From positions 1 through 27,137 of the forward strand of contig JBDSLU010000246.1 of the NCBI GenBank assembly GCA_039916225.1: DNA of 27,137 nucleotides, read 5' to 3'. This DNA is from JBDSLU01 sp039916225. GTDB taxonomy: Bacteria; Acidobacteriota; Vicinamibacteria; Vicinamibacterales; Vicinamibacteraceae. Both the position numbers and the translations under genes were made by a program. Below are positions 8,473-18,464 of this stretch, piece by piece. The first letter of the stretch is position 1. Every line of letters starts with the position of its first letter. The notes under the pieces were generated by a model that saw only the letters and a list, made by a program, of their open reading frames with translations, made no database searches and was not told the DNA's origin.

Positions 8473-9408
8473 ATGCCCCGCGATATCGACGCGCTGACGT
8501 CGTTCACGCTCAAGCACCTGCGCGATCGCTGGTGGGACGCGAGCTTCACTGCGTTCCTGCAGGAGGCGTTGCTCCCGCAGGCCGGCGAGCGCGTCCTCGA
8601 CGTCGGCTGCGGCGCGGGGACGGCCGAGCTGATCCTGTCGTCGCTGCAACCCGGTGGCGTGCATTTCGTCGGCGTCGATCTCGTGCGATCCCGGCTGCGC
8701 GATGCCCGCCGGGCGATGCACGAGCAGGCGGTCGCCGCGGAACTGGCGGCGGCCGACGCCGCGCGCCTGCCGTTCGCGCCGGCGAGCTTCGACGCGGCGT
8801 TCGCGGTCGCGGTCCTGCAGCACGTCGCCAAGTCGCGCGCGGTGATCGACGATCTGCGGCGCGTCCTCCGTCCGGGCGGCCGGCTGGTGCTCGCCGAGCC
8901 CGACAACGCCGCCCGCTACTGGTTCAGCGATCCGGCGTCGGGGCACGAGGTGTTCGCCTTGGCGACCGAGTTCTATTCGCTGGTCGAGGAGTCGGCTCGC
9001 GAGGACGCCGACCCGTCGATCGGCCCGCGCGTGCCCCGGCTGCTGCGCAGCGCCGGCTTCGAGATCGCCGCGGTGCACCTGGTGCCGGTCTCGCTGACCC
9101 GTGCCGGCGCGCCGGTCCCGCGGGTGTGGGACGAGCGCCGCGCGGCTATCGCCGCCGCCGTGCAGGCCGCCCAGGGCACCCTGGCCGAGGACTCGGGGCG
9201 GGCGCTGACCAAGGCCTTCGATCGCTATGCCAAGGAAGCCGATGACGCCGGTCCGGGGTTCCTCGAGATCCAGAACACGATGCTGGTCGTGACGATCGCG
9301 CAGCGTGGGCCGGACAGCCCGGTGCCGCCGGCCACCCCGCGGCGAGGAGCCCGCCGGGCCGGTTCCCCCGCCGCTCCTGCCGGACGAAAGCCGGTCCCCC
9401 GTGGCTGA
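8473..9408 (+). CDS. Class I SAM-dependent methyltransferase
   Basis: The 311-residue product has the Rossmann-type SAM site VLDVGCGAGTAEL (residues 41-53), an acidic residue after strand 2 (FVGVDLVRSRL), an AADAARLPFAPASFD block, and the post-motif DDLRRVLRPGGRLVLAEPD. This is the Methyltransf_11/25 pattern. The target is unknown; small-molecule methylation is the default guess. The last 30 residues are Pro/Arg/Ala-rich and lie where the next gene begins, so they may be a by-product of overlap. ATG 8473 is the first plausible start after the upstream stop. It ends 8 bases inside the next methyltransferase gene. Confidence 0.85.
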   Translation: MPRDIDALTSFTLKHLRDRWWDASFTAFLQEALLPQAGERVLDVGCGAGTAELILSSLQPGGVHFVGVDLVRSRLRDARRAMHEQAVAAELAAADAARLPFAPASFDAAFAVAVLQHVAKSRAVIDDLRRVLRPGGRLVLAEPDNAARYWFSDPASGHEVFALATEFYSLVEESAREDADPSIGPRVPRLLRSAGFEIAAVHLVPVSLTRAGAPVPRVWDERRAAIAAAVQAAQGTLAEDSGRALTKAFDRYAKEADDAGPGFLEIQNTMLVVTIAQRGPDSPVPPATPRRGARRAGSPAAPAGRKPVPRG

Positions 9409-10213
9409 GGGCTGGCAGGGCTGGGACGAATACGCGGCCTACTACGACTGGGAGAATGCCCGGACGGTCGGCCGGCGCGACGTCGCCTTCTGGCGCGGCC
9501 TGGCAGCGCGGGCCAAGGGCCGGGTTCTCGAACTGGGCTGCGGCACCGGCCGCGTCCTGGTGCCCATCGCCCGCGACGGCCGGCGCATCGTCGGTATCGA
9601 CCGATCGACGCCGATGCTCGACCGGGCCCGCGCCAAGCTGGCCCGGGCCAAGGCCCGGCCGGGCCCCGGGGCGCCGCGGCTGCGGGCGGCGCTGGTCCGC
9701 GGCGACATCCGCGACCTGCCGTGGCGCGACCGCACCTTCGGCCTGGTGATGGCGCCCTACGGCATCCTGCAGTCGTTGACGCGCGAAACCGACCTCCGCC
9801 GCACGCTGGCCGCGGTCCACCGCGTGCTCCGCCCCGGGGCCCTCTTCGGCATCGACCTCGTCCCGGACGTGCCGCGGTGGAGCGAGTACGAGCGTCGCCT
9901 GACGCTCAAGGGCACCGGTCCCAGCGGCGCGCCGATCCAGCTCGTCGAAACCGTCCGCCAGGATCGGGCGCGGCGGCTGACCACCTTCGACCAGGAGTTC
10001 ATCGAGGGGCGCGGCCGCGCCAAGACCAGCCGCCGCTTTTCGCTGTCGTTCCGGACCGTCGACCTGCCCTCGCTCCGTCGCCGGCTCGAACGGGCCGGCT
10101 TCGAGATCCAGGCCGTGCTCGGCGACTACGACGGCCGGGACTGGGACGACCGCGCCGACACCTGGGTGATGCTGGCCCGGCGGCCCGCCGTCGCGGCGTC
10201 AGACAGACGGTGA
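9401..10213 (+). CDS. Class I SAM-dependent methyltransferase
   Basis: A second methyltransferase of about 270 residues carries the SAM-binding motif RVLELGCGTGRVL (residues 41-53), then GIDRSTPMLDRARAK and the block RGDIRDLPWRDRTFGLVMAPYG in two adjacent parts. RVLRPGALFGIDLVPD follows. It is not a close copy of the preceding methyltransferase outside the common motifs. The C-terminal half, with DQEFIEGRGRAK and a closing beta-rich part, resembles Methyltransf_25-type small-molecule enzymes. GTG 9401 overlaps the previous stop by 8 bases and begins just before the conserved YAAYYDWENA segment. A GTG at 9305 would add 32 low-complexity residues and is less likely. Its stop lies inside the -35 element of the yebC promoter. 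Confidence 0.83.
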   Translation: MAEGWQGWDEYAAYYDWENARTVGRRDVAFWRGLAARAKGRVLELGCGTGRVLVPIARDGRRIVGIDRSTPMLDRARAKLARAKARPGPGAPRLRAALVRGDIRDLPWRDRTFGLVMAPYGILQSLTRETDLRRTLAAVHRVLRPGALFGIDLVPDVPRWSEYERRLTLKGTGPSGAPIQLVETVRQDRARRLTTFDQEFIEGRGRAKTSRRFSLSFRTVDLPSLRRRLERAGFEIQAVLGDYDGRDWDDRADTWVMLARRPAVAASDRR

Positions 10214-10238
10214 CACCCGACAGGCCGACTGCTAAAAT
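10210..10238 (+). promoter_or_regulatory. promoter of yebC-ruvCAB, extended -10, nearly leaderless
   Basis: GTGACA (10210-10215, 5/6) is followed after 17 bases by TAAAAT (10233-10238, 5/6), preceded by the TG of an extended -10 (TGCTAAAAT). The ATG of yebC is 9 bases beyond the -10 end, so the 5' leader should be only 0-3 bases. This is the best sigma-70-like promoter in the window and lies across the stop codon of the upstream methyltransferase gene. Confidence 0.75.
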
Positions 10239-10246
10239 CCGCGGTT

Positions 10247-10993
10247 ATGTCCGGCCATTCCAAGTGGCACTCCATCAAGCACAAGAAGGGTGCCCTCGAC
10301 GCCAAGCGCGGTCGTATCTTCACGCGCATCATCAAGGAACTGACCGTCGCTGCCCGTGTCGGCGGCGGTGATCCCGCGACCAACCCGCGGCTCCGCACCA
10401 TCGTCGCCGATGCCAAATCGGTGAACATGCCCAACGACAACATCGCACGCGCGATCCGTCGGGGCACGGGTGAGGAACCGGGCGTCAGCTACGAGGAGGT
10501 CACCTACGAAGGCTACGGCCCCGGCGGCGCCGCGGTGATCGTCGAGACGGTGACCGACAACCGCAACCGGACGGTCGGCGAGATCCGCTTCATGTTCGGC
10601 AAGCACGGGGGCAACCTCGGTGCCGAGAACAGCGTCGCCTGGATGTTCGAGCGCAAGGGCTACATCGTCATCGAGAAGTCGAAGGTCGACGAAGAGACGC
10701 TGATGGCCGCCGCGCTCGACGCCGGCGCCGACGACCTGCGCGAGGACGGCGACCACTGGGAGGTGCTCTCGGCTCCCCACGCTTTCGACACCGTCTCCGA
10801 GGCGGTCCGCAAGCTGGTCGAGCCAGACAGCGCGGCGATCGCGATGCTGCCGAAGAACCTGACCAAGCTCGAAGGCAAGACCGCACAGCAGATGGTCCGG
10901 CTCATGGAAGCGCTCGACGACCACGACGACGTCCAGAAGGTGTGGTCGAACTTCGACATCGAGGAAAAGGAGATCGAGGCCTCGCTGGCGTGA
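10247..10993 (+). CDS. yebC: YebC/PmpR-family protein
   Basis: This 248-residue protein starts MSGHSKWHSIKHKKG, the diagnostic N terminus of the YebC/TACO1 family. It continues with ARVGGGDPATNPRLR, NMPNDNIARAIRRGTG and YEGYGPGGAAVIVE, in the usual order and length. The family is cytoplasmic and has been described both as a DNA-binding regulator (PmpR) and as a ribosome-associated factor helping translation of proline-rich stretches (TACO1/YebC2). Sequence alone does not decide between them here. It leads a tight cluster with ruvC (GTGA stop/start overlap), ruvA and ruvB, a widely conserved order. No Shine-Dalgarno precedes the ATG, consistent with the near-leaderless promoter. Confidence 0.97.
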   Translation: MSGHSKWHSIKHKKGALDAKRGRIFTRIIKELTVAARVGGGDPATNPRLRTIVADAKSVNMPNDNIARAIRRGTGEEPGVSYEEVTYEGYGPGGAAVIVETVTDNRNRTVGEIRFMFGKHGGNLGAENSVAWMFERKGYIVIEKSKVDEETLMAAALDAGADDLREDGDHWEVLSAPHAFDTVSEAVRKLVEPDSAAIAMLPKNLTKLEGKTAQQMVRLMEALDDHDDVQKVWSNFDIEEKEIEASLA

Positions 10994-11550
10994 GGATCTT
11001 CGGAATCGATCCCGGCTCGGTCTGCACCGGGTTCGGCTGCGTCGACAGCGACGGCAGCCGGCATCGCCTGGTGCGCTGTGGCGGGATCAAGGCGCCGGCC
11101 CGCGCCCCCTTCCCCGAACGTCTCCATCACATCCACAGCGCGCTCGTCGAGATCCTCGCCGAGTGCCGGCCCGATGCCGTTGCCGTCGAATCGCTGTTCC
11201 ACGCGGTGAATGCCCGCAGCGCGCTGCAACTCGGGCACGCGCGGGGCGTCGCTCTGTTGGCGGCGTCGCAGGCCGGCCTTCTCATCGCCGAGTACGCACC
11301 GGCCGAAGTGAAGCGCGCCGTCGTCGGCTACGGACGCGCCGAGAAGCATCAGGTGCAGCACATGGTCACGCTGCTGCTCGGCCTCGCCGAGCCGCCGGAG
11401 CCGTTCGACGCGTCGGACGCCCTGGCCGTGGCCATCTGCCACGTCCACACCAGCGGGCTCGCCAACGGCGGCGCCATCCCGGCCGCCGAGCCGCGCCCGC
11501 GTGGCGTTCCGGCGCCGCCGCGCACCTGGCGCGACTACAAGCCCGCCTGA
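10990..11550 (+). CDS. ruvC: Holliday junction endonuclease RuvC
   Basis: The 186-residue resolvase nicks Holliday junctions symmetrically, together with RuvAB. The four metal-binding acidic residues are D7 (GIDPG), E67 (VAVESLF), D140 and D143 (FDASDALAVA), almost the same numbers as E. coli D7/E66/D138/D141. The GTG start overlaps the yebC stop (GTGA, 10990-10993). The C-terminal tail of about 30 residues is Pro/Arg-rich and ends RTWRDYKPA. It is followed by ruvA after 7 bases. Confidence 0.97.
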   Translation: MRIFGIDPGSVCTGFGCVDSDGSRHRLVRCGGIKAPARAPFPERLHHIHSALVEILAECRPDAVAVESLFHAVNARSALQLGHARGVALLAASQAGLLIAEYAPAEVKRAVVGYGRAEKHQVQHMVTLLLGLAEPPEPFDASDALAVAICHVHTSGLANGGAIPAAEPRPRGVPAPPRTWRDYKPA

Positions 11551-11557
11551 GCGCCCG

Positions 11558-12151
11558 ATGATCGCAGTGTTGCGCGGCCATCTGCTCGAGAAGCATCCCA
11601 GCCGCCTGATCGTCGACGTCAATGGCGTCGGCTACGACGTCCAGGTGCCGGTGTCGACGTTCTACCAGGCCGGCGAGCCGGGCGCCACGGTGACCCTGCG
11701 CATCCACACCCACGTCCGCGAGGATCAGATCGCGCTGTTCGGCTTCGCGACGCCGCTCGAGCACGATCTGTTCGAGCGGCTGATCGGCGTCAACGGTATC
11801 GGCCCCAAGCTGGCGCTCTCGGTGCTCTCGGGCATCGAGTCGGCCGACTTCGTGCGCGCCGTCGAGCAGGGCGACGTGACCAGGTTGACGCGCATCCCCG
11901 GCGTTGGCCGCAAGACCGCCGAGCGCATGACCCTCGAACTCCGCGATCGCCTGCCCAAGCTCGACGCCGCGACGCCGGCGATGGTGGCGGCGGCGGAAGG
12001 GCCGCGCGGCGACGTCGTCTCCGCCCTGATCAATCTCGGCTATCCGGCCGCAGCCGCGGACAAGGCCCTCGACGCGGTCACCGGGAGCGCGCCGGCCGAC
12101 GTGACCTTCGAAGACCTCTTGCGCCGCGCCCTGCGGCAGCTGTTGCGATGA
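11558..12151 (+). CDS. ruvA: Holliday junction DNA helicase subunit RuvA
   Basis: The 197-residue protein forms the tetramer that holds the four-way junction and loads RuvB. Domain I is the OB-fold start MIAVLRGHLLEK with GVGYDVQVP. Domain II has two helix-hairpin-helix motifs, GVNGIGPKLAL and IPGVGRKTAERM. The C-terminal RuvB-binding domain ends FEDLLRRALRQL. Length is standard. The ATG at 11558 fits the family N terminus; no strong Shine-Dalgarno is present, as expected within a coupled operon. The stop overlaps the ruvB start by 4 bases (ATGA at 12148-12151). Confidence 0.97.
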   Translation: MIAVLRGHLLEKHPSRLIVDVNGVGYDVQVPVSTFYQAGEPGATVTLRIHTHVREDQIALFGFATPLEHDLFERLIGVNGIGPKLALSVLSGIESADFVRAVEQGDVTRLTRIPGVGRKTAERMTLELRDRLPKLDAATPAMVAAAEGPRGDVVSALINLGYPAAAADKALDAVTGSAPADVTFEDLLRRALRQLLR

Positions 12152-13182
12152 CCGAGCCCGACGCCCCGGTGCCGCGGCTGGTCGGCGGCGTGGCCGCCGA
12201 CGACGAGCGCCAGTACGATGCCGGGCTGCGGCCGCGCACGATGAACGAGTACATCGGGCAGGATCGCATCCGCGAGAACCTGCTGGTGTCGATCCAGGCG
12301 GCCCGGCAGCGCGGCGAGGCGCTCGATCACGTGCTGCTCTACGGCCCGCCCGGGCTGGGCAAGACCACCCTCGCCCACGTCATCGGCAACGAGCTGGGCG
12401 TGCCGGTCCGCAGCACCGCCGGTCCGGTGCTCGAGAAGCCCGGCGACCTCGCCGCGATCCTCACCAACCTGAAGGCCCGCGAGGTGCTGTTCATCGACGA
12501 GATCCACGGCATGTCGCCGGCGATCGAGGAGATCCTCTACCCGGCGCTCGAGGACTACGAGCTCGATCTCGTCATCGGGCAGGGACCGAGCGCACGCTCG
12601 GTGAAGGTGCCGCTGCAGCCGTTCACGCTGGTCGGCGCGACGACGCGCACCGGCCTCCTCACCGCGCCGCTTCGCAGCCGCTTCGGCATCGTCCATCGCC
12701 TCGACTTCTACGCCCAGTCGGACATGGCCGAGATCGTCCGCCGGTCGGCGCGGATCCTCGGTGTCCCGCTCGACACCGACGCTGGCATCGAGCTGTCGCG
12801 CCGGGCTCGCGGCACGCCGCGTATCGCCAACCGGCTGCTGCGCCGCGTCCGCGATTACGCGCAGGTGCGCGCCGACGGCACCATCACAATGGCCGTCGCC
12901 CAGGCGGCGCTGGCGATGCTCGAAGTCGACGCGCACGGCTTCGACGAGATCGATCGGCGCCTGCTGCGGACCATCATCGACAAGTTCGGCGGCGGTCCGG
13001 TCGGCCTCACCACTCTCGCCGCCGCCATCAGCGAGGAGCCGGACGCGATCGAGGACATCCACGAGCCGTTCCTGATGCAGCTCGGGTTCATCGATCGGAC
13101 GCCGCGCGGCCGTGTCGCGACCGCGATCGCCTATCAGTACTTCGGGCTCGCCGTGCCCGGGAAGGACAGTCGCCTGTGGTGA
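12148..13182 (+). CDS. ruvB: Holliday junction branch migration ATPase RuvB
   Basis: This 344-residue AAA+ motor is complete. Walker A GPPGLGKTT is at 66-74, Walker B/DEIH at 117-120, sensor 1 region GATTRTGLLTAPLRSRFG at about 166-180 with the Arg-finger region, and the C-terminal winged-helix with FGGGPVGLTTLAAA and QLGFIDRTPRGR. A small oddity follows Walker B: DEIHGM instead of the near-universal DEIHRL. The ATG overlaps the ruvA stop. The stop overlaps the fabH start, so four or more genes appear translationally coupled. Confidence 0.97.
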   Translation: MTEPDAPVPRLVGGVAADDERQYDAGLRPRTMNEYIGQDRIRENLLVSIQAARQRGEALDHVLLYGPPGLGKTTLAHVIGNELGVPVRSTAGPVLEKPGDLAAILTNLKAREVLFIDEIHGMSPAIEEILYPALEDYELDLVIGQGPSARSVKVPLQPFTLVGATTRTGLLTAPLRSRFGIVHRLDFYAQSDMAEIVRRSARILGVPLDTDAGIELSRRARGTPRIANRLLRRVRDYAQVRADGTITMAVAQAALAMLEVDAHGFDEIDRRLLRTIIDKFGGGPVGLTTLAAAISEEPDAIEDIHEPFLMQLGFIDRTPRGRVATAIAYQYFGLAVPGKDSRLW

Positions 13183-14186
13183 CGGGCTCCGCGCTGCGCC
13201 GCGTCAGGATCGACTCACTCGCCACTTACGTGCCGCCGCGTCTGCTGACCAACGCCGATCTGGAGCGGATGGTCGAGACCACCGACGAGTGGATCCTGCA
13301 GCGCACCGGCATCCGCGAGCGGCACGTGGTCGACCCCGGCGTGGCGACCTCGGACCTCGCCGCCGAAGCGGCGCGCGAGGCCATCACCAAGGCCGGCCTG
13401 CGACCGGATCAGATCGATCTGATCGTCGTCGGCACCACGACGCCGGACACCATCTTCCCGAGCACGGCCTGCCTGGTGCAGCACAAGATCGGCGCGACCC
13501 GGGCCTGGGGCTTCGACCTCGGCGCCGCCTGCTCGGGTTTCACCTACTCGTTGGCGACGGCGGCGCAGTTCATCGCCACCGGCCGTCACGAGCGCGCGCT
13601 GGTCATCGGCGCCGACGTGATGTCGAGCATCATCGACTACACCGATCGCACCACCTGCGTCCTGTTCGGCGACGGGGCCGGCGCGGTGGTGCTCGGCCCG
13701 GCCGACAGCGATCCGGAAGCCGGCGGGTTCATCGACTTCGCCGCCGAGATCGACGGCTCAGGCGGCCCCGCGCTGTGCATGCCGGCTGGCGGCAGCCTCA
13801 AGCCGGCTTCGCACGAGACGGTCGATCAACGGCAACACTACGTGCACCAGGACGGCCCGGCGGTCTTCAAGTTCGCGGTGCGCAAGACCGAAGAAATCTG
13901 CCGCCGGCTCCTCGAGCGCAACGGCCTGGTCCCGGCCGACATCGACCTCCTGGTGTCGCATCAGGCCAACCGGCGCATCATCCAGCTCGCCTCCCAGAAG
14001 CTCGGCATCGACCCCGACCGGGTCGTCATCAACATCGAGCGCTTCGGCAACACCACGGCGGCCACTATCCCGCTCGCCCTCTCCGACGCGTTGCGCGACG
14101 GTCGGCTGAGGCCTGGCCACCGCGTCATGCTGACGTCGGTCGGCGCCGGCTTCACGGTCGGGGCCGTCCTGCTGCGGTGGGCCTGA
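13176..14186 (+). CDS. fabH: Beta-ketoacyl-ACP synthase III (FabH)
   Basis: The 336-residue enzyme condenses acetyl-CoA (or another acyl-CoA) with malonyl-ACP to start fatty acid synthesis. The catalytic triad is C119 (GAACSGF), H262 (SHQANRR) and N292 (GNTTAAT). The N terminus has TDEWILQRTGIRERH, and the C-terminal GAGFTVGAVLLRW is typical. GTG 13176, overlapping the ruvB stop by 7 bases, has GAAGGA 9 bases upstream; GTG 13179 would give a GTGA overlap. No other fatty-acid genes (plsX, fabD, fabG, acpP) flank it, so it sits in the ruv operon as an outlier. The H/N spacing is slightly longer than in E. coli (112/244/274). Confidence 0.95.
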   Translation: MVTGSALRRVRIDSLATYVPPRLLTNADLERMVETTDEWILQRTGIRERHVVDPGVATSDLAAEAAREAITKAGLRPDQIDLIVVGTTTPDTIFPSTACLVQHKIGATRAWGFDLGAACSGFTYSLATAAQFIATGRHERALVIGADVMSSIIDYTDRTTCVLFGDGAGAVVLGPADSDPEAGGFIDFAAEIDGSGGPALCMPAGGSLKPASHETVDQRQHYVHQDGPAVFKFAVRKTEEICRRLLERNGLVPADIDLLVSHQANRRIIQLASQKLGIDPDRVVINIERFGNTTAATIPLALSDALRDGRLRPGHRVMLTSVGAGFTVGAVLLRWA

Positions 14187-14240
14187 CTCGGCACCTGGTG
14201 CCGCGGACGGCGCCGTGAGCCACCGGCCGATCCAGTCCCT

Positions 14241-14370
14241 TCGAGCTAGATAAAAGACAGCCTGGGTGCAGACTTGATGTCCCGCGGAGGCACACGTGTG
14301 CGCCTCGTATGGTCCAGGTAATGCTGTCTAAGTCACATCAAATAAAACAGTTACGAATTATTTTCGAGAC
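14241..14370. other. AT-richer intergenic island with nested inverted repeat
   Basis: By my count this 130-base stretch is about 48% GC, against about 70% around it. AGACAGC (14255-14261) pairs with GCTGTCT (14323-14329), and CTGG (14262-14265) with CCAG (14314-14317), leaving five bases bulged on one side. Inside lies GAGGC/GCCTC (14287-14291/14302-14306) around the perfect 12-base palindrome GCACACGTGTGC (14290-14301). TAGATA at 14247-14252 could be a -10 element starting an RNA near the left arm. No T-tract terminator follows. It could be a small structured RNA, an operator for the gene at 14433, or a recombination scar. Confidence 0.4.
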
Positions 14371-14432
14371 GGCGTCGGTCGCGGGGTGAGCGGCAGCCAT
14401 CTTGCTCAAGTTGGCACCCGCGGTTCAGCACG

Positions 14433-14753
14433 ATGCCTTCGAATTCACCCGGCCAAGACGCCACTCCCGACTCGTTTGGACTCACCGACGCCGATGGTAC
14501 GGGGGCTGCTCCCGTGCTCTGGCGGTTTCTCAATGGTCCACGCGAAGCCTTCTGCCTGCTCCACCCGCACCCGATCGGCTTCGAGCTGCGCTACATGCTG
14601 GACGGCGTTCAGCTGATCGGCGTGGTCTCGACCGACGTCGCCGAACTGAGGCAGCGCGCCGAGCAGTGGCGCGGTCGGCTGGTCCTCGAAGGCTGGGCCG
14701 AGGTCGAAGCGCGCGTGCAGCCGTTCGCGCGGGTCCGCACCGCCGGGCGCTGA
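14433..14753 (+). CDS. Small hypothetical protein, probably real
   Basis: I do not recognise this 106-residue protein by name. The first 28 residues look disordered (Ser/Pro/Asp/Gly). The rest is a compact domain: RFLNGPREAFCLLHPHPIGFELRYMLDG, here split into shorter motifs LLHPHPIGFELRYMLDG, VSTDVAELRQRAEQWR and LVLEGWAEVE. The order (His-Pro turn, GFELRY, DG, a helix with WR, then GW) resembles small conserved hypothetical proteins of Acidobacteriota as I remember them. Codons are strongly G/C at third positions, supporting real coding. ATG 14433 lacks a Shine-Dalgarno. It runs convergent with glgX, with 13 bases between the stops and no obvious terminator. Confidence 0.6.
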   Translation: MPSNSPGQDATPDSFGLTDADGTGAAPVLWRFLNGPREAFCLLHPHPIGFELRYMLDGVQLIGVVSTDVAELRQRAEQWRGRLVLEGWAEVEARVQPFARVRTAGR

Positions 14754-14766
14754 GTCCCCCACACGC

Positions 14767-16971
<2,205 letters not shown>

Positions 16972-16981
16972 CCTGGGGGAG

Positions 16982-16987
16982 TCTATA
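16982..16987 (-). promoter_or_regulatory. possible -10 element of glgX
   Basis: TATAGA on the minus strand (4/6 to TATAAT) lies 11 bases before the ATG at 16971. Transcription would start about 4-5 bases before the ATG. No -35 is recognisable. If this is the promoter, the ATG at 17004 cannot be the start. Confidence 0.35.
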
Positions 16988-17026
16988 CCGGCCGCGATGG
17001 CCATCCGCCGTCCGCGGCCCCGCGGA

Positions 17027-18415
17027 TCACGGCAGGTAGTGCGCCAACGCGTCGTCGAGACGCCGGTGCCGGAACGGGTAGCCGGCGGCCTCGAGGCGCG
17101 CCGGCGTGATCCAGCCGCTTGCGAGCGCCGTCTCGTCGGCCATCTGTCGGCCCAGGAGCAGGCGGAGCGCGGCGGCCGGTACCGGCAGCAGCGTCGGCCG
17201 ATGTGCGGCGCGGCCCAGCGCCGCGGTGAAGACGGCGTTCGAAGCCGGCTCTGGCGCCGTGACGTTGATCGGGCCGCGGAGGGTGTCGTCGAACAGCGCG
17301 TGATGGAAGGCGCCGACGACGTCGTCGAGGCCCACCCAGCTCATGCCCTGGGTGCCGCTGGCGATGACGCCGCCAGCGCCGGCCCGGAACACCGCGTAGA
17401 GCGGCTTCAGCATCCCGCCCGCGGGCGTGAGCACGAGCCCGAGTCGGAGATGCGCGACTCGCAGGCCGGCGGCACGCGCTGGTTCGGCGGCCGCTTCCCA
17501 CTTGCCGCAGACCGCGGCCAGGAATCCGCCGCCCATCGGCGCCGTCTCGTCGACGGGCGTCCGCCCGTCGAAGCCGTAGAAGCCGATCGCCGACGCGCAG
17601 AGCAGCGTGCGCGGCGGATTCGGCAGGGCGGCGAGGGCGCGAGCCAGCGTCCCTGTGCCCTGTACGCGGCTGTCGCGGATCAGCGCCATGCGCTGCGGCG
17701 TCCAGCGACGATCGGCGACACCGGCGCCGGCCAGATGGACGACGGCGTCGAGGGCCGGCACGCGATCCGGGGCCGGGAAGCCGTTTTGTGGATCCCAGGT
17801 GACGCTGTCCGGCGTGTCGCGCGAGTGGTCGGACCCGGGTCGACTGCGCACGAAGCGGATGACACGGTGACCGCCGCTGGTCAGGAAGTGGGTGAGCGCG
17901 GTGCCCACCAGCCCGGACGCCCCGGTGATGCCGACGGTGAGCCGCGGGCGATCGGCCACGCGCGCGTGGGCGGCCAGGTCGGCGGCCAGCGTCTCGTGCC
18001 GGTAGCGGAAGAGCGGTGCCAATCGTGACGCGACGGCGCGGCGGGCGATGGCGCGACCGATGGGGCCGGCCGGTCCCGCGAACTCCACCCGGTCCTCGAG
18101 AATCGAGGCCGCGGGGCCGTCCGCGCGCATATCGTGGTGATGGACCCAGTGGGCGAAGGGGCCCGAAATCTGCGTGTCGACGAAGCCGTGCGGCGGATTC
18201 ACGTCACGGTGCTCGGAAACCCAGCCCAGCCGGGCCGGGCCGAACGGGACGGACAGCGTGACGCGCGTGCCGTTGGCGATGCCACCAGTGCGTGAGACGA
18301 CGCGCGCGCCGTCCCACGGCGGGAGCAGGCGCTCGAGGGCGCCGGGGCGGGTGTGCCACGCCCACAGCGTGTCCACCGGCACGGGCATCGCGCTGCGCCG
18401 GACGATGCTGTCCAT
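17027..18415 (-). CDS. SRPBCC-domain / TIGR01777-family epimerase (SDR39U1-like) fusion
   Basis: The 462-residue protein has two parts. Residues 1 to about 150 form a SRPBCC ligand-binding domain (VDTLWAWHTRPGALERLLPPW, shown in part as WHTRPGALERLLPPW; PHGFVDTQISGPFAHWVHHH). From about 158 it is an extended short-chain dehydrogenase/epimerase of family TIGR01777, with NAD(P) site GITGASGLVG, VVHLAGAGV, SAIGFYG and LRLGLVL. The C-terminal part ends RLEAAGYPFRHRRLDDAL, like DUF1731. Such proteins are often named after a cell-division inhibitor or nucleoside-diphosphate-sugar epimerase, but no reaction is established. The fusion is known in several bacteria. The ATG at 18415 is supported by a -10 10 bases upstream. 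The stop lies 55 bases before glgX. Confidence 0.88.
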   Translation of the reverse strand: MDSIVRRSAMPVPVDTLWAWHTRPGALERLLPPWDGARVVSRTGGIANGTRVTLSVPFGPARLGWVSEHRDVNPPHGFVDTQISGPFAHWVHHHDMRADGPAASILEDRVEFAGPAGPIGRAIARRAVASRLAPLFRYRHETLAADLAAHARVADRPRLTVGITGASGLVGTALTHFLTSGGHRVIRFVRSRPGSDHSRDTPDSVTWDPQNGFPAPDRVPALDAVVHLAGAGVADRRWTPQRMALIRDSRVQGTGTLARALAALPNPPRTLLCASAIGFYGFDGRTPVDETAPMGGGFLAAVCGKWEAAAEPARAAGLRVAHLRLGLVLTPAGGMLKPLYAVFRAGAGGVIASGTQGMSWVGLDDVVGAFHHALFDDTLRGPINVTAPEPASNAVFTAALGRAAHRPTLLPVPAAALRLLLGRQMADETALASGWITPARLEAAGYPFRHRRLDDALAHYLP

Positions 18416-18424
18416 GGCGTCGAG

Positions 18425-18430
18425 AGTGTA
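18425..18430 (-). promoter_or_regulatory. -10 element for the SRPBCC-TIGR01777 gene
   Basis: TACACT on the minus strand (4/6 to TATAAT) ends 10 bases before the ATG at 18415, giving a predicted leader of only 2-4 bases. TGGACG (18452-18447) lies 16 bases upstream as a weak -35. This promoter shares a 49-base gap with the queA promoter on the other strand. Confidence 0.4.
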
Positions 18431-18453
18431 CCGGCGTCATCGGCCGCGTCCAC

Positions 18454-18459
18454 TACGAT
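18454..18459 (+). promoter_or_regulatory. -10 element for queA, predicted leaderless
   Basis: TACGAT (4/6) ends 6 bases before the G of the GTG start of queA at 18465, which is where transcription should begin. No -35 or TGN extension is seen. The element lies beside the proposed -35 of the divergent gene, so the two promoters could compete. Confidence 0.4.
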
Positions 18460-18464
18460 GAGTC

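Noticed and set aside
13176..14186. fabH as part of a polyketide or fatty-acid cluster
   Set aside because: No ACP, ketoreductase, acyltransferase or further synthase flanks it; it follows ruvB directly.
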